Origin: Sinobacterium caligoides
GTDB lineage: Bacteria; Pseudomonadota; Gammaproteobacteria; Pseudomonadales; Sinobacteriaceae
DNA length: 64,000 nt
Reading direction: 5' to 3'
NCBI RefSeq assembly: GCF_003752585.1
Contig: NZ_RKHR01000010.1
Coordinates: 18,561-82,560, forward strand
Shown here: one piece after another, positions 10,226 through 21,232 of the stretch
Numbering within the stretch: position 1 is the first letter of the stretch
Layout: every line of letters starts with the position of its first letter
The notes under the pieces: generated by a model
Database searches by the model: none
What the model was told of the DNA's origin: nothing
What the model saw: the letters and a program-made list of their open reading frames with translations, nothing else
Made by a program: the position numbers and the translations under genes

Positions 10226-10735
10226 ATGGCTTTTAATAAAGAGACAGACAAAAATACCGAAGGGCTACAGGAAAAGCTGGTTCAAGTTAACCGCGTAGCT
10301 AAAGTTGTTAAAGGTGGTCGTATCTTCGGTTTCACCGCACTGACTGTAGTCGGTGATGGCGAAGGTAAGGTCGGCTTCGGTCGTGGTAAGGCGCGTGAAG
10401 TGCCAATCGCAATCCAGAAAGCTATGGAAGCAGCTCGTCGTAACTTGATCCAAGTTGATCTGAATGGCGACACTATCCAATACGCAATTAAGGCGCGCCA
10501 CGGCGCATCTAAGGTATACATGCAGCCAGCTTCTGCTGGTACGGGTATCATTGCCGGTGGCGCTATGCGTGCTGTGCTCGAGCTTGCAGGTGTACACAAC
10601 GTTTTGGCTAAGTGTTACGGCTCTACCAATCCAGTCAACGTCGTTCGTGCGACTTACAACGGTCTTGCACAGATGCGCTCTCCAGAGCAAATCGCTGCTA
10701 AGCGTGGTAAGAGCATTGAAGACATCACAGGCTAA
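10226..10735 (+). CDS. rpsE: 30S ribosomal protein S5
   Basis: S5 is at the 30S body-head junction and takes part in decoding fidelity and mRNA unwinding. The protein has 169 residues. It carries [19 protein letters not shown], then [19 protein letters not shown] (the double-stranded RNA-binding fold), and [19 protein letters not shown]. The loop around VKGGR is where spectinomycin resistance arises in other bacteria; it looks wild type here. It is followed by rpmD after a short gap. Confidence 0.97.
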   Translation: MAFNKETDKNTEGLQEKLVQVNRVAKVVKGGRIFGFTALTVVGDGEGKVGFGRGKAREVPIAIQKAMEAARRNLIQVDLNGDTIQYAIKARHGASKVYMQPASAGTGIIAGGAMRAVLELAGVHNVLAKCYGSTNPVNVVRATYNGLAQMRSPEQIAAKRGKSIEDITG

Positions 10736-10744
10736 GGTGTGAAG

Positions 10745-10930
10745 ATGTCTAAGAAAACTATTAAAGTTACGCAGTTGCGATCAAAGTTTGGTCGCCTACC
10801 TGCTCACCGTGCATGTATTGACGGTCTCGGACTGCGTCGTATTGGTCATACTGTTGAAGTAGAAGATACTCCTTCTGTTCGCGGTATGATCAACAAGGTC
10901 AACTATCTTGTTAAGGTTGAGGGAGAGTAA
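10745..10930 (+). CDS. rpmD: 50S ribosomal protein L30
   Basis: L30 is a small peripheral 50S protein. ATG 10745 gives [19 protein letters not shown] and 61 residues, close to the usual 59. A GTG six bases upstream would add two residues and is less likely. The segment [23 protein letters not shown] is the family signature. AAGGTG lies upstream, and rplO follows two bases after the stop codon. Confidence 0.95.
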   Translation: MSKKTIKVTQLRSKFGRLPAHRACIDGLGLRRIGHTVEVEDTPSVRGMINKVNYLVKVEGE

Positions 10931-10932
10931 AC

Positions 10933-11376
10933 ATGGCTGAATTACGTCTTAACACTCTGAGCCCTGCACCTGGCGCAAAGCATGCTAAAAAGCGTGTCGG
11001 ACGCGGCATTGGTAGTGGTACTGGTAAGACTTGTGGCCGCGGTCACAAAGGTCTGAAGTCTCGCTCAGGCGGTAGTGTACGTCCTGGTTTTGAAGGTGGT
11101 CAGATGCCTTTGCAGAAGCGTTTACCTAAGTTTGGCTTTACCTCTCGTATCTCACGCGTTAGCGCTGAAGTACGTTTGGGTGAGCTAAACACAGTAAATG
11201 CTGATGTTATTGATTTGGCAGCTCTTAAAGACGCTGATATCATTGGCGGCCAGATGATCCGTGCAAAAGTAATTTTGTCGGGCGAAATCACCAAGGCAGT
11301 CACTTTGAAAGGTCTTGCGTGCACCAAAGGCGCACGCGCTGCAATCGAAGCTGCCGGCGGCAAAGTCGAGGACTAA
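10933..11376 (+). CDS. rplO: 50S ribosomal protein L15
   Basis: L15 is a late-assembly 50S protein with a long glycine- and basic-rich N-terminal extension. Here the extension reads [22 protein letters not shown], followed by [22 protein letters not shown]. The globular C-terminal half ends [16 protein letters not shown]. The protein has 147 residues. The stop codon TAA is followed immediately by the ATG of secY. Confidence 0.97.
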   Translation: MAELRLNTLSPAPGAKHAKKRVGRGIGSGTGKTCGRGHKGLKSRSGGSVRPGFEGGQMPLQKRLPKFGFTSRISRVSAEVRLGELNTVNADVIDLAALKDADIIGGQMIRAKVILSGEITKAVTLKGLACTKGARAAIEAAGGKVED

Positions 11377-12717
11377 ATGGCTAAAAAAGGACCACTTGCG
11401 TCAAGTGGTCAATCTGGCACAGGCGAGCTTTGGGCTCGCCTTCGCTTTCTATTCTTAGCAATAGTGGTATACCGGATTGGCACACACATTCCAGTTCCAG
11501 GGATTAACCCTGATGAGCTGGCTAAGCTATTCAACCAGAACCAAGGTACTGTCCTGGGTTTATTCAATATGTTCTCGGGCGGTGCCCTACAGCGTATGAG
11601 TATACTCGCGCTAGGGATAATGCCTTACATATCTGCCTCGATTATAATGCAGCTAATGTCGGCAGTTTCGCCAACATTAGAGGCGTTAAAGAAAGAGGGT
11701 GAGGCTGGGAGACGCAAGATAAGTCAGTACACGCGTTATGGTACTGTCTTGCTGGCTACTGTACAGGCCGCGGGTATGTCCGCAGGCATGGCAGGTCAGG
11801 GTCTAGCTCTGTTGCCTGAGGCAGCTACTTCTGTCGATCTGATGCTGTTCCATTTCGTGGCGGTTATTTCGCTCGTGACCGGTTCGGTATTCATGATGTG
11901 GCTGGGAGAGCAGGTTACTGAACGTGGTATTGGCAACGGCATTTCGATGCTGATATTTGCCGGTATTGTTGCCGGGTTACCGGGAGCGATTGGTCAGTCA
12001 CTGGAGCAGGCTCGTCAAGGTGAGTTAAACTTGCTGGTGCTTTTGGTTGTGGTCGCCCTGGCTATTGCGGTGATTTATTTTGTCGTAATGATCGAGCGTG
12101 GCCAGCGTCGTATCGCGATCAACTATGCTAAGCGTCAGCAGGGGCGTCGAACCTACGCGGCTCAAAGCTCGTTCCTGCCTCTTAAGGTGAATATGGCCGG
12201 TGTTATTCCAGCTATTTTTGCCAGCAGCATTCTGCTCTTTCCAGCGTCAGTGGCGCAATGGATCGGCCAGTCTTCTGATAATATGGAATGGTTGCAAGAT
12301 GTTGCCCTCGCTATTGGCCCGGGTCAGCCTCTCAATATCCTTCTATTTACAGTCTTTATAGTGTTCTTCTGTTTCTTCTATACGGCATTGGTTTTCAATC
12401 CCGATGAAGTGGCAGATAACCTGAAGCGTTCTGGTGCATTTGTTCCAGGGATACGTCCAGGCAAAAACACTGCGCAATATATCGATGGTGTGCTGACTCG
12501 TCTAACTATGTTTGGCGCCGGTTATATCGCACTAGTTTGTCTACTGCCGCAGTTCCTGGTTGTATTTGCTAATGTACCGTTCTATCTCGGTGGTACTTCT
12601 CTGTTAATCGTTGTAGTGGTTATCATGGACTTTATGTCCCAGGTGCAAAGCCATCTGATGAGTAATCAATACGATGGTCTAATGCAGAAGGCCAACTTGA
12701 AAAACTACGGTAAGTAG
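11377..12717 (+). CDS. secY: Protein translocase subunit SecY
   Basis: SecY forms the protein-conducting channel of the inner membrane together with SecE and SecG. The protein has 446 residues with ten hydrophobic segments. Recognised features are the periplasmic region after TM1 ([12 protein letters not shown]), the TM2 segment [21 protein letters not shown], and cytoplasmic loops with [19 protein letters not shown] and [16 protein letters not shown], where SecA and the ribosome bind. It starts directly after the rplO stop, which suggests coupling. It is placed before rpmJ, as in enteric spc operons. Confidence 0.98.
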   Translation: MAKKGPLASSGQSGTGELWARLRFLFLAIVVYRIGTHIPVPGINPDELAKLFNQNQGTVLGLFNMFSGGALQRMSILALGIMPYISASIIMQLMSAVSPTLEALKKEGEAGRRKISQYTRYGTVLLATVQAAGMSAGMAGQGLALLPEAATSVDLMLFHFVAVISLVTGSVFMMWLGEQVTERGIGNGISMLIFAGIVAGLPGAIGQSLEQARQGELNLLVLLVVVALAIAVIYFVVMIERGQRRIAINYAKRQQGRRTYAAQSSFLPLKVNMAGVIPAIFASSILLFPASVAQWIGQSSDNMEWLQDVALAIGPGQPLNILLFTVFIVFFCFFYTALVFNPDEVADNLKRSGAFVPGIRPGKNTAQYIDGVLTRLTMFGAGYIALVCLLPQFLVVFANVPFYLGGTSLLIVVVVIMDFMSQVQSHLMSNQYDGLMQKANLKNYGK

Positions 12718-12774
12718 TTTTTATCGGGGCGGGGCGCTATTGACCTCGTCTCTTTTTCGCGTTTGGAGTCGGAA

Positions 12775-12891
12775 ATGAAAGTTCGCGCATCTGTTAAAAA
12801 AATGTGTCGCAACTGCAAAATTGTTCGCCGTAACGGTGCGGTTCGAGTGATTTGCAAAGCAGAACCACGTCACAAACAGCGTCAGGGTTAA
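12775..12891 (+). CDS. rpmJ: 50S ribosomal protein L36
   Basis: This 38-codon gene encodes L36, which binds 23S rRNA near the L7/L12 stalk base. The translation begins [20 protein letters not shown] and ends [10 protein letters not shown]. Cys11, Cys14, Cys27 and His33 form the zinc ribbon of the C+ form. TTTGGAGTCGGAA supplies a ribosome binding site. It lies 57 bp after secY, the expected last gene of the spc operon. The length, motif and position together leave little doubt. Confidence 0.96.
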   Translation: MKVRASVKKMCRNCKIVRRNGAVRVICKAEPRHKQRQG

Positions 12892-12908
12892 TTTACCCAC
12901 GCTACTAG

Positions 12909-12930
12909 ACCACCGAGAGGTGGTTGATTT
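12909..12930 (+). terminator. Hairpin after rpmJ (spc/alpha boundary)
   Basis: ACCACC, GAGA tetraloop, GGTGGT, then TGATTTTTG. A six-pair GC-rich stem with a GNRA loop and a short interrupted T run. It may be a partial terminator at the end of the spc operon. The overlapping promoter suggests that alpha operon transcription is renewed here. Confidence 0.55.
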
Positions 12931-12952
12931 TTGTCTGCTCAGTGTGTAGACT
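12924..12952 (+). promoter_or_regulatory. Probable alpha operon promoter
   Basis: TTGATT (12924-12929), a 17 bp spacer and TAGACT (12947-12952). It lies in the rpmJ-rpsM gap and would leave a leader of about 80 nt before rpsM, the place where S4 acts on the alpha mRNA in E. coli. No pseudoknot was modelled here. Confidence 0.5.
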
Positions 12953-13040
12953 CTTGCGCCTTTCGCATTCCAAGTTGTGAGGCTTGGGTGTGAGGGGTAA
13001 TTAGAGTTAGCATTAGAGCTAATCAAGATTGGAGTTAAAA

Positions 13041-13397
13041 ATGGCCCGTATAGCTGGTGTTAATATACCAGATCACAAGCACGCGGTGATCTCGCTGACC
13101 TACATTTATGGTGTTGGTCGTACAAGTGCGAAGAAGATGTGTGCAGCAACTAACATTGCTGAAGATGCTAAGATTTCAGATCTTAGTGAAGAACAAATTG
13201 ATGCACTGCGTAACGCAGTAGCAACTCTTACTACTGAAGGTGATCTTCGTCGTGAGGTGTCTATGAACATCAAACGTCTGCTAGATTTAGGTTGTTACCG
13301 TGGTCTTCGCCACCGTCGCAGTCTGCCTCTTCGTGGTCAGCGCACTAAGACAAACGCGCGTACCCGTAAAGGTCCTCGTAAGCCAATTCGTAAGTAA
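13041..13397 (+). CDS. rpsM: 30S ribosomal protein S13
   Basis: S13 is at the top of the 30S head; it contacts 50S through bridges B1a/b and touches P-site tRNA. ATG 13041 gives [16 protein letters not shown] and 118 residues, the enteric length. A TTG twelve bases upstream is less likely because GGAGTTAAAA fits as ribosome binding site. The C-terminal tail [20 protein letters not shown] is basic and conserved. First gene of the alpha operon. Confidence 0.97.
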   Translation: MARIAGVNIPDHKHAVISLTYIYGVGRTSAKKMCAATNIAEDAKISDLSEEQIDALRNAVATLTTEGDLRREVSMNIKRLLDLGCYRGLRHRRSLPLRGQRTKTNARTRKGPRKPIRK

Positions 13398-13465
13398 TCA
13401 ATATTTTTGATTGTTTAGTGTAGCTGTATGAAAAATACAGTGTCGATATTAAGCAGGGTAAGTAC

Positions 13466-13858
13466 ATGGCAAAGCCAAGTTCCAAAACTACACGTAAAAA
13501 GGTCAAAAAGACCGTTGTCGATGGTATCGCGCACATTCATGCGTCGTTTAACAATACCATCGTCACTATCACTGACCGTCAAGGAAACGCATTGACTTGG
13601 GCCACCGCCGGTGGTTCTGGTTTCCGTGGTTCTCGTAAATCAACTCCATTTGCTGCACAGGTTGCTGCTGAACGGGCCGGCATCGCCGCGCAGGAGTATG
13701 GGTTGAAGAACCTTGACGTTCAGGTTAAAGGTCCAGGACCAGGCCGTGAATCAGCAGTTCGCGCCTTGAATAACTGTGGTTATAAAATCACAAATATTAC
13801 CGATGTGACTCCGATCCCTCACAACGGCTGTCGTCCACCTAAGAAACGTCGCGTGTAA
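13466..13858 (+). CDS. rpsK: 30S ribosomal protein S11
   Basis: S11 lies on the 30S platform near the E site and the anti-Shine-Dalgarno helix. The protein has 130 residues and carries [38 protein letters not shown] and [16 protein letters not shown]. The C-terminus [18 protein letters not shown] is diagnostic. AGGGTAAGTAC precedes the ATG. It follows rpsM by 68 bp, a slightly longer gap than its neighbours, in which no clear element was found. Confidence 0.97.
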   Translation: MAKPSSKTTRKKVKKTVVDGIAHIHASFNNTIVTITDRQGNALTWATAGGSGFRGSRKSTPFAAQVAAERAGIAAQEYGLKNLDVQVKGPGPGRESAVRALNNCGYKITNITDVTPIPHNGCRPPKKRRV

Positions 13859-13878
13859 CTGAGACTAGGAATTAGAAA

Positions 13879-14499
13879 ATGGCAAGATATATAGGTCCAA
13901 CTTGTAAACTTTCTCGTCGTGAAGGCACCGATCTGTTTCTTAAGAGCGGTGTTCGTCCACTAGAGTCAAAGTGTAAAGCTGAAACTGTACCAGGTGTTCA
14001 CGGCGCACGCCGCACCCGTCTTTCTGACTTCGGTGTTCAGTTACGTGAAAAGCAGAAAGTTCGTCGTATGTACGGCGTTCTTGAGAAGCAATTTAAGAAA
14101 TACTACAAAGAAGCCGCTCGTGTTAAGGGCCCAACAGGTGAAAACTTGTTGAAGTTGTTGGAGAGTCGTCTCGATAACGTTGTTTATCGTATGGGCTTTG
14201 CATCAACTCGTGCTGAAGCGCGTCAGTTGGTTTCACACAAGGCAATCACCGTCAATGGTACCTGCGTTAATATCGCATCTTACCAAGTAAAGGCAGGCGA
14301 CATTGTTGCCGTGCGTGAGAAGTCTAAGAAGCAGCTTCGTGTTGAAGCAGCACTTAAGCTGGCCGAGAACCGTGCTCCTACCGAGTGGATCGACGTAAAT
14401 GCAGCTAAGGTTGAGGGTACTTTTAAAGCCCAGCCTGATCGTGCTGATCTATCCTCTGAGATCAATGAAAACTTGATCGTAGAGTTGTACTCGAAATAA
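13879..14499 (+). CDS. rpsD: 30S ribosomal protein S4
   Basis: S4 is a primary 16S rRNA-binding protein that starts 30S body assembly. In E. coli it represses the alpha operon. The protein has 206 residues, identical in length to the enteric one. It begins [19 protein letters not shown]. The S4 RNA-binding domain is seen in [25 protein letters not shown] and [22 protein letters not shown] is the ribosome binding region. It is followed by rpoA, as expected. Confidence 0.98.
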   Translation: MARYIGPTCKLSRREGTDLFLKSGVRPLESKCKAETVPGVHGARRTRLSDFGVQLREKQKVRRMYGVLEKQFKKYYKEAARVKGPTGENLLKLLESRLDNVVYRMGFASTRAEARQLVSHKAITVNGTCVNIASYQVKAGDIVAVREKSKKQLRVEAALKLAENRAPTEWIDVNAAKVEGTFKAQPDRADLSSEINENLIVELYSK

Positions 14500-14532
14500 C
14501 ACTAACGACTAACCGTCAAGACAGGTGTAAAT

Positions 14533-15537
14533 ATGCAGAGTGCCGTCAATGAGTTTTTGACACCGCGTAATATCGATGTTTCTGAAACATCGATCACTCG
14601 CGCGAAGGTAACATTAGAGCCACTCGAGCGTGGTTTTGGACACACATTAGGAAGCGCGCTACGTCGTATTCTTCTATCATCAATGCCTGGTGCTGCAGTA
14701 GTCGGCGCTAAGATTGATGGTGTTGAGCACGAATACAGTGCTATCGAAGGTGTTGACCAAGATGTTATTGAGATTCTAATGAATCTTAAAGGCGTCGCCA
14801 TCGTTATGGAGGGTAAGACAGAGGCAACGCTTACTCTTAACAAGAAAGGTCCTGCGGTAGTAACCGCTGGCGATATCGAGTTGCCTGGCGACATCGAAAT
14901 TAAGAACCCTGAGCATGTTATTGCAAGTGTTTCAGCTGGTGCCGAACTGAATATGACCCTCACAGCGCGTGTTGGTCGTGGTTATGTGCCCGCGGACCAG
15001 ATCAATGCTGGTGACGAGGAAACTCGCAGTATTGGTCAGCTGGTGCTTGATGCCTCTTATAGCCCAGTGCGCAGTGTTTCTTATGTTGTTGAGAATGCTC
15101 GTGTTGAACAGCGTACTGATCTCGATAAGTTGGTTCTCGACATAGAGACCGATGGCACTTTGGATCCTAGCGAAGCTATTCGCCGCGCTGCAACAATCCT
15201 GCAGCAACAGCTTGCAGCTTTCGTTGATCTTGAAAGCGAGACTGAGGTAGAACCTGAAGAGCATGAAGAGGAAATTGATCCGATTCTGCTACGCCCAGTC
15301 GATGATCTTGAGCTTACCGTTCGCTCTGCGAACTGCCTCAAAGCTGAGAACATCTACTACATCGGTGACCTGGTTCAGCGTACTGAAGTTGAGTTGCTCA
15401 AGACTCCTAACCTAGGTAAGAAGTCTCTTACTGAGATTAAGGATGTCTTGGCGTCACGCGGTTTGTCACTAGGTTTGCGTTTAGATAACTGGCCACCCGC
15501 CAGTCTTCGTAACGACGACCGTGTACTCGTCAATTAA
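14533..15537 (+). CDS. rpoA: DNA-directed RNA polymerase subunit alpha
   Basis: The alpha subunit dimerises to nucleate RNA polymerase assembly, and its C-terminal domain contacts UP elements and activators. The protein has 334 residues. The N-terminal domain carries [21 protein letters not shown] and the assembly region around GRGYVPADQ. After an acidic linker (about residues 235-250), the C-terminal domain carries [19 protein letters not shown] and [19 protein letters not shown]. The last segment belongs to the DNA-binding helix-hairpin-helix. It lies between rpsD and rplQ. Confidence 0.98.
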   Translation: MQSAVNEFLTPRNIDVSETSITRAKVTLEPLERGFGHTLGSALRRILLSSMPGAAVVGAKIDGVEHEYSAIEGVDQDVIEILMNLKGVAIVMEGKTEATLTLNKKGPAVVTAGDIELPGDIEIKNPEHVIASVSAGAELNMTLTARVGRGYVPADQINAGDEETRSIGQLVLDASYSPVRSVSYVVENARVEQRTDLDKLVLDIETDGTLDPSEAIRRAATILQQQLAAFVDLESETEVEPEEHEEEIDPILLRPVDDLELTVRSANCLKAENIYYIGDLVQRTEVELLKTPNLGKKSLTEIKDVLASRGLSLGLRLDNWPPASLRNDDRVLVN

Positions 15538-15625
15538 GATTATGTGTTGCGTCGCTGCTTGCCAGCGATGCGATCTCGGTTAATTTTTATTGCTGTGATA
15601 GCAATGAATTGTAAGGAATTAAGCC

Positions 15626-16009
15626 ATGCGTCATCGTAAAAGTGGCCGTCAATTAAATCGAAACAGCTCGCACCGCAGTGCGATGTTTCGAAATATGGTC
15701 AACTCTCTAGTAGAGCACGAACTGATCAAAACTACTTTGCCTAAGGCAAAAGAGCTTCGTCGTCACGCCGAGCCTCTTATTACCCTAGCCAAAGAAGACA
15801 CTGTCGCCAATCGCCGTCTAGCTTTTAGCCGCCTGCGTTCTAAAGAAGCAGTTGCTAAGCTATTCGCCGAGGTAGGTCCTCGCTATCAAGGTCGTCCAGG
15901 TGGTTACCTGCGCGTACTTAAGTGTGGTTACCGTACTGGTGATAAGGCCCCAATGGCCTATGTTGAGCTTGTTGATCGTCCAGTAGCTGAAGCTACAGAC
16001 GAAGATTAA
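15626..16009 (+). CDS. rplQ: 50S ribosomal protein L17
   Basis: L17 lies on the back of the 50S subunit near the tunnel exit. The protein has 127 residues. It begins [20 protein letters not shown] and contains [22 protein letters not shown] and [21 protein letters not shown]. An 88 bp gap after rpoA contains a small hairpin (ATTGCT..AGCAAT) and the AAGGAATTAAGCC ribosome binding site. Last gene of the alpha operon, before a strong terminator. Confidence 0.97.
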   Translation: MRHRKSGRQLNRNSSHRSAMFRNMVNSLVEHELIKTTLPKAKELRRHAEPLITLAKEDTVANRRLAFSRLRSKEAVAKLFAEVGPRYQGRPGGYLRVLKCGYRTGDKAPMAYVELVDRPVAEATDED

Positions 16010-16024
16010 GTTTGATGTGATGAT

Positions 16025-16052
16025 AAAAAAAGCAGCTTCGGCTGCTTTTTTT
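16025..16052 (+). terminator. Terminator of the alpha operon
   Basis: AGCAGC, TTCG tetraloop, GCTGCT, flanked by A and T runs. It sits between rplQ and the convergent uvrA and can work in both directions because of the A run on the left. Confidence 0.93.
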
Positions 16053-16081
16053 ATGTTTGCTTTTTATATTTTTCTAACTGC

Positions 16082-18901
16082 TTAGTTGAGCATGCCTTTA
16101 AGAAAGCGTCCGGTATGTGACTCTTTGTGCTTTGCAATATCTTGCGGCGTTCCTGTGGCAATTATCTGACCACCTCCAGAGCCTCCCTCCGGCCCGAGAT
16201 CAACTACCCAGTCGGCGGTTTTGACGACATCGAGGTTGTGTTCGATGACAACAATAGTATTGCCTTGATCTCGTAGGTGGTGCAGCACGCTTAAGAGCTG
16301 TTGGATGTCGTGGAAGTGTAGTCCGGTAGTTGGCTCGTCGAGAATATACAGGGTCTTGCCTGTGTCTCTCTTGCTGAGTTCCTTTGCCAGCTTGACGCGT
16401 TGCGCTTCACCGCCTGAGAGTGTTGTTGCTGCTTGGCCTAGCTTGATGTAGCTGAGTCCGACGTCCATCAGTGTACTGAGTTTGCGTTTGACAGAAGGCA
16501 CGGCGTCGAAGAAGTCGAGGGCATCTTCGATAGTCATATCGAGGATTTCATGGATATTTTTGCCTTTGTATCGAACTTCTAATGTTTCGCGGTTGTAGCG
16601 TTTTCCTTCGCAGATGTCACAGGGCACGTAAATATCAGCTAAGAAATGCATCTCGACCTTGGTGACACCGTCACCCTGACAGGCTTCACAGCGCCCACCT
16701 TTGACGTTAAAGCTAAAGCGACCGGGTTTATAGCCCCGTGACCTTGCTTCTTGCGTGCCTGCGAACAGTTCGCGTACGGGGGTAAAAATACCTGTATAGG
16801 TTGCAGGGTTGGAACGTGGTGTGCGTCCAATAGGGCTCTGATCAATGTCGATGCACTTATCAACGAGGTCAAGACCGCTGATACCCTCGTGGGGCGCTGC
16901 TGTGAGCGTGGTTGCACCGTTGAGTTCGGTTGCAGCGAGAGGGTAGAGCGTGCCGTTTATCAGCGTAGACTTACCTGAGCCAGAAACGCCGGTGACGCAG
17001 GTCATTAGGCCAAGAGGGATTTTTAGGGTGACATCCTGGAGGTTGTTACCGCTGGCGCCACTGATGATGAGCTCGCGTGTTGGATCATAGTCTGTCAGCT
17101 TTGTTGGCACGGCGATCTGCTTCTTGCCGCTCAAGTAGTGCCCAGTCAGGGAGTCCTTGCTCTTCATAATCTTGGCGGCGGTGCCGGCCGCGATCACTTT
17201 GCCGCCATGGACTCCTGCCCCAGGGCCAATGTCGATGACGTGGTCGGCATGGCGGATGGCATCCTCATCATGCTCGACGACGATGACGGTATTACCAAGA
17301 TCTCGTAAGTGGGTCAGTGTCTTTAGTAGTCTTTCGTTGTCGCGCTGATGGAGTCCGATTGACGGTTCATCCAAAATATACATAACCCCGACGAGGCCGG
17401 CACCGATCTGACTGGCGAGCCGGATTCTCTGCGCTTCACCGCCGGAAAGGGTATCTGCCGAACGCTCTAGTGTAAGATAGTTGAGTCCGACATCGACAAG
17501 GAACTGTAAGCGGTCTCTAATTTCCTTGAGGATTTTTTCAGCAATTTCGCCTTTGCTACCGCTTAAACGTAGTTCTTGTGTGTAGGTGAGGGCCTCAGCA
17601 ATAGGAAGGCGAGTTAGGCTTGGAAGGTTTTTGTTGTTGATGAAAACGTTTCGTGCAGAGCGCCGTAACCTGGAGCCATCACAAGAGGGGCAAGGTTGGC
17701 TGTTGAGGTATTTTCCCAGCTCCTCGCGTACCATATTCGATTCGGTGTCACGATATCGGCGCTCTAGGTTTGGGATGATGCCTTCGAAGCTGTGCGTACG
17801 TTTATAGGTGTCACCCTTGTCGTTGACATAGTTAAAGACGATTTCCTCTTCGCCGCTGCCGTAAAGGATCTTGTTTTTATGTACATCATTAAGTTCTTTG
17901 AAGGGGGTGTCGATATCGAACTGATAGTGTTCTGATAGCGAACTGAGCATGTGGAAATAATAGATACTACGGCGGTCCCAACCTCTGATTGCACCTTCGG
18001 CTAGGCTCGCTTCGTCGTCTAAAATAAGACGGGCAGGATCGAAGAACTGCTTCTGCCCTAGACCATCACAGTCGGTACAAGCGCCGGCAGGGTTGTTGAA
18101 TGAGAACAATCTCGGTTCGAGCTCTTTCAGGCTGTAGCCGCATTCAGGGCAGGCAAAACGAGCTGATAATACTTGTTCTTGGTCGCTATCCATTTCTGCG
18201 ATAACCGCGAGACCGCCTGAGAGCTGCAGTGTGGTCTCAAAGGATTCCGATATTCTCAGGCGTAAATCTTCCCGCACCTTGAAGCGATCGACGACGACAT
18301 CAATGCTGTGTTTCTGGTTTTTTACCAGTGTTGGTAGGTCGTCCAATTCATAAATAGCGCCATCGACCCTGACTCTGATAAAACCTTGGCTGCGTAGTTG
18401 GTCGAAGGTTTGATGGTGCTCACCCTTGCGTTCCTTGATCACCGGCGCTAACAGCATTAGCTTGCTGCCCTCATCCCTCGCCAGCACTTCGTCGACCATT
18501 TGGCTGATGGTTTGTGCCTCGAGGTCGAGCTGGTGATCAGGGCAGCGTGGGGTGCCTACACGTGCAAATAATAGACGTAGGTAGTCGTAAATCTCGGTGA
18601 TGGTGCCCACGGTGGAGCGAGGGTTGTGTGATGTTGACTTCTGTTCGATCGATATTGCCGGTGATAGCCCTTCGATATGGTCTACATCGGGCTTTTCCAT
18701 CATCGACAAGAACTGTCTGGCATAGGTGGACAGCGATTCGACATAGCGTCTCTGGCCCTCCGCATACAAGGTATCAAAGGCCAGTGAGGACTTGCCAGAG
18801 CCGGATAAGCCGGTGATAACGGTGAGTTTGTCGCGCGGAATATCAATATCGATATTTTTAAGGTTATGAGTACGAGCACCGCGCACTAAGATTTTATCCA
18901 T
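16082..18901 (-). CDS. uvrA: Excinuclease ABC subunit A
   Basis: UvrA finds bulky DNA lesions and loads UvrB in nucleotide excision repair. The protein has 939 residues, as expected. It starts [17 protein letters not shown]. The two ATPase halves each have a Walker A ([10 protein letters not shown] near residue 31; [10 protein letters not shown] in the second half) and a signature ([14 protein letters not shown] and [14 protein letters not shown]). Zinc-module cysteines are seen in [18 protein letters not shown] and [18 protein letters not shown]. It is divergent from the MFS gene. The uvrA / MFS / ssb order is also known from pseudomonads. No clear LexA palindrome was found upstream. Confidence 0.98.
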   Translation of the reverse strand: MDKILVRGARTHNLKNIDIDIPRDKLTVITGLSGSGKSSLAFDTLYAEGQRRYVESLSTYARQFLSMMEKPDVDHIEGLSPAISIEQKSTSHNPRSTVGTITEIYDYLRLLFARVGTPRCPDHQLDLEAQTISQMVDEVLARDEGSKLMLLAPVIKERKGEHHQTFDQLRSQGFIRVRVDGAIYELDDLPTLVKNQKHSIDVVVDRFKVREDLRLRISESFETTLQLSGGLAVIAEMDSDQEQVLSARFACPECGYSLKELEPRLFSFNNPAGACTDCDGLGQKQFFDPARLILDDEASLAEGAIRGWDRRSIYYFHMLSSLSEHYQFDIDTPFKELNDVHKNKILYGSGEEEIVFNYVNDKGDTYKRTHSFEGIIPNLERRYRDTESNMVREELGKYLNSQPCPSCDGSRLRRSARNVFINNKNLPSLTRLPIAEALTYTQELRLSGSKGEIAEKILKEIRDRLQFLVDVGLNYLTLERSADTLSGGEAQRIRLASQIGAGLVGVMYILDEPSIGLHQRDNERLLKTLTHLRDLGNTVIVVEHDEDAIRHADHVIDIGPGAGVHGGKVIAAGTAAKIMKSKDSLTGHYLSGKKQIAVPTKLTDYDPTRELIISGASGNNLQDVTLKIPLGLMTCVTGVSGSGKSTLINGTLYPLAATELNGATTLTAAPHEGISGLDLVDKCIDIDQSPIGRTPRSNPATYTGIFTPVRELFAGTQEARSRGYKPGRFSFNVKGGRCEACQGDGVTKVEMHFLADIYVPCDICEGKRYNRETLEVRYKGKNIHEILDMTIEDALDFFDAVPSVKRKLSTLMDVGLSYIKLGQAATTLSGGEAQRVKLAKELSKRDTGKTLYILDEPTTGLHFHDIQQLLSVLHHLRDQGNTIVVIEHNLDVVKTADWVVDLGPEGGSGGGQIIATGTPQDIAKHKESHTGRFLKGMLN

Positions 18902-19048
18902 CGCTTATCACCGCTAAAACAGAAAATTATATCCTGCTACGGAAGTTAGTCATAGTGGCTGGCCGAAGATGCGGCGTGTTCAGATTAGAGGTTCCTGCTA
19001 TGATGCGGCCCTCGATCGTTTTTTTGTTATTAATAAGGAAGCATTGCG

Positions 19049-20428
19049 TTGTCGAATAATTCCATTACAGGCGTTGAGCGCCGCTCGATATACGGTTTGG
19101 CGGCTTTGTATTCGTTCAGAATGCTAGGCTTATTCATGGTGTTGCCGGTACTGGCGCTCTATGCGGATGGTTTTACCGGTAGTACACCAGCGTTGATTGG
19201 TCTCGCACTAGGTGCCTATGGCATCAGTCAGGCGCTGTTGCAGATACCGCTGGGCATGCTATCGGACAAGATCGGTCGCAAGACCGTTATCGTTACCGGC
19301 TTATTGATTTTCGCTCTTGGCAGTATTGTTGCAGCGCAGGCTGACAGTATTTGGGGGGTGATTTTTGGCCGTTGCCTGCAGGGGTGTGGTGCCATCGCGA
19401 GCTCTGTCTTAGCGCTGATGACTGATTTGACGCGTGAAGAGCATCGGACACGGGCGATGGCGACAATAGGGATGAGTATCGGCGTTTCGTTTATGGTCGC
19501 GGTAATTATCGGGCCGTTCATTGCGGGTGCGTTTAGTATTTCTGCTATTTTTATTCTGACCGCTGTATTGGCTGCGGTAGGGGTGGTGATCACGTTATGG
19601 TTAATACCGACACCGTTGCGTCAGAGCAGTGCTCAGCCCGACGTGGTGGCAGCTCCAGCGCTGCTGAAGCGTGCTTTGCACGACAAAGAGTTGTTACGTT
19701 TGAACTCAGGGATTTTTACCCTGCACTTTGTACTCATGGCTACTTTTGTGCACCTTCCATTAATGTTAGGTGATGTTTTGTCGTTGTCGGCGCATGGGCA
19801 GTGGAAGTTTTATCTGCCAATTTTTGCGTTGTCGTTTGTTGCCATGGTGCCGTTGATTATCTTTGGTGAGAGAAAGCAGAAGATTAAGCCGGTGTTCATT
19901 AGTGCCATTTGTCAGCTGTTGTTGTCGTTGTTGCTGCTCGCGGTGTTTGGTCATCATGGTTGGGCCTTGATTATGGGGTGTTTTGGCTTCTTCATGGCTT
20001 TCAATTTGTTAGAGGCGACATTACCTTCCCTAATTAGTAAGCGTGCCTTTGCCGGTGGTAAGGGGACGGCGATGGGGGTGTATTCGACCTCGCAATTCCT
20101 AGGTGCTTTTCTCGGTGGCAGCTGCGGTGGCCTGGCGGTGCAGTACTGGGGAGGTGTCGGAGGTTTCTGGCTGTCAGCTGCAGTCGTATTGGCTTGGTTG
20201 TTAATCGCAGTTGGAATGAAAAAGCCGAGGCACCTCAAAGGGTTGGCTCTGCGCTATCAAAGCTGCTTCAGTGCGGAAGATATGCTGGCGGAGCTGAAAC
20301 TTGTGCCAGGTGTTGTCGATGTCATGCTGGTAGCAAAGGATTGCCAGGCTTACCTTAAGGTCGATGAGAAAGTGTTTGTTGAGACGGAAATCCTGCCTTT
20401 TAAGGCAGAGGCAAATCCATTGTCCTAG
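19049..20428 (+). CDS. MFS transporter, YajR-like, with C-terminal ferredoxin-fold domain
   Basis: A 459-residue major facilitator protein of the inner membrane, probably a proton-coupled exporter of unknown substrate. About twelve hydrophobic segments are seen. Motif A (GMLSDKIGRKTV) follows TM2, near residue 72. After the last helix, about 70 soluble residues (AEDMLAELKLVPGVVDVMLV and onward) correspond to the YAM domain of E. coli YajR. Translation begins at TTG, with AAGGAA 8 bases upstream; no ATG fits. It lies between divergent uvrA and ssb, a conserved neighbourhood. The substrate cannot be deduced. Confidence 0.85.
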   Translation: MSNNSITGVERRSIYGLAALYSFRMLGLFMVLPVLALYADGFTGSTPALIGLALGAYGISQALLQIPLGMLSDKIGRKTVIVTGLLIFALGSIVAAQADSIWGVIFGRCLQGCGAIASSVLALMTDLTREEHRTRAMATIGMSIGVSFMVAVIIGPFIAGAFSISAIFILTAVLAAVGVVITLWLIPTPLRQSSAQPDVVAAPALLKRALHDKELLRLNSGIFTLHFVLMATFVHLPLMLGDVLSLSAHGQWKFYLPIFALSFVAMVPLIIFGERKQKIKPVFISAICQLLLSLLLLAVFGHHGWALIMGCFGFFMAFNLLEATLPSLISKRAFAGGKGTAMGVYSTSQFLGAFLGGSCGGLAVQYWGGVGGFWLSAAVVLAWLLIAVGMKKPRHLKGLALRYQSCFSAEDMLAELKLVPGVVDVMLVAKDCQAYLKVDEKVFVETEILPFKAEANPLS

Positions 20429-20500
20429 CGCCTAGTTCGCGGTGGTTTATTGCGTTATGATTGGTGCGAAATTTTCGCTCTCATTATGAAGGAGAAGCTA

Positions 20501-21136
20501 ATGGCTTCAAGAGGTGTCAACAAGGTTATTTTGGTGGGTAATATTGGGCAAGACCCTGAGACTCGTTTTACCGCTGCAGGCGCTGCTATTACCAATATAA
20601 CTTTGGCGACGAGCGAGACTTGGAAAGATAAGAATACTGGCCAGCCACAAGAGCGTACCGAATGGCACCGAGTCGTATTTTTTAACCGATTGGCTGAAAT
20701 CGCTGGTGAGTATCTGCGCAAGGGTTCGAAAGTGTATGTTGAGGGGGCCTTGCGTACACGCAAGTGGCAGGGACAGGACGGCCAAGATCGTTATACCACT
20801 GAAATCGTTGCTAATGAGATGCAAATGCTCGATAGCCGCAACAGTAATCAAGACGCTGGTCAGCCTGGCTATGCCGCGCAAAGTTATCAGAAGCAGCAAC
20901 CAGCGGCTGCACAGCCATCTGCGGCTCCGCAGCAAACCGGCTACCAGCAGCAGGCACCAGCTTCTGCGCCGCAGCCCGCCAGCAATCAGCAGGCTGGTTA
21001 TCAGCAGCCTCAACAGCAAGCGGCTCCGCAGCAGGGCGGTTACCAGCAGCAGCCAGCCAGGCAGCAACCTACAGCTCCTGCAGCGCCGCAGCAACCGTTT
21101 AGTGACACAGGGTTTGATGACGATATTCCGTTCTAG
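20501..21136 (+). CDS. ssb: Single-stranded DNA-binding protein
   Basis: SSB coats single-stranded DNA in replication, repair and recombination and recruits partners through its C-terminal tip. ATG 20501 is chosen because AAGGAG is correctly placed and [20 protein letters not shown] is the family start; longer forms would include the ribosome binding site. The OB fold covers about residues 1-110, with [20 protein letters not shown]. The linker (about 120-200) is very rich in Q, P and A, with imperfect GYQQ-type repeats. The acidic tip [10 protein letters not shown] is intact. The protein has 211 residues, longer than E. coli SSB (178) because of the linker. Confidence 0.97.
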   Translation: MASRGVNKVILVGNIGQDPETRFTAAGAAITNITLATSETWKDKNTGQPQERTEWHRVVFFNRLAEIAGEYLRKGSKVYVEGALRTRKWQGQDGQDRYTTEIVANEMQMLDSRNSNQDAGQPGYAAQSYQKQQPAAAQPSAAPQQTGYQQQAPASAPQPASNQQAGYQQPQQQAAPQQGGYQQQPARQQPTAPAAPQQPFSDTGFDDDIPF

Positions 21137-21164
21137 GTTGTCAGTTGTTAGATGATTTTGTGAG

Positions 21165-21189
21165 AACCACCTGCTACGGTGGTTTTTTT
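21165..21189 (+). terminator. Terminator after ssb
   Basis: AACCACC, loop TGCTAC, GGTGGTT, then seven T. It lies 28 bp after the ssb stop codon. Confidence 0.88.
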
Positions 21190-21232
21190 GTTTTTGCAGA
21201 TAGTGTATTAATAATATGTGAAGGTGGCGGCG

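Noticed and set aside
18902..19048. LexA (SOS) box between uvrA and the MFS gene
   Set aside because: No CTGT-N8-ACAG palindrome could be found, although uvrA is SOS-controlled in many bacteria.
20880..21100. Repetitive CAG-rich DNA in ssb considered as a repeat or CRISPR-like array
   Set aside because: It encodes the Gln/Pro/Ala linker of SSB in frame; units are imperfect and there are no spacers.
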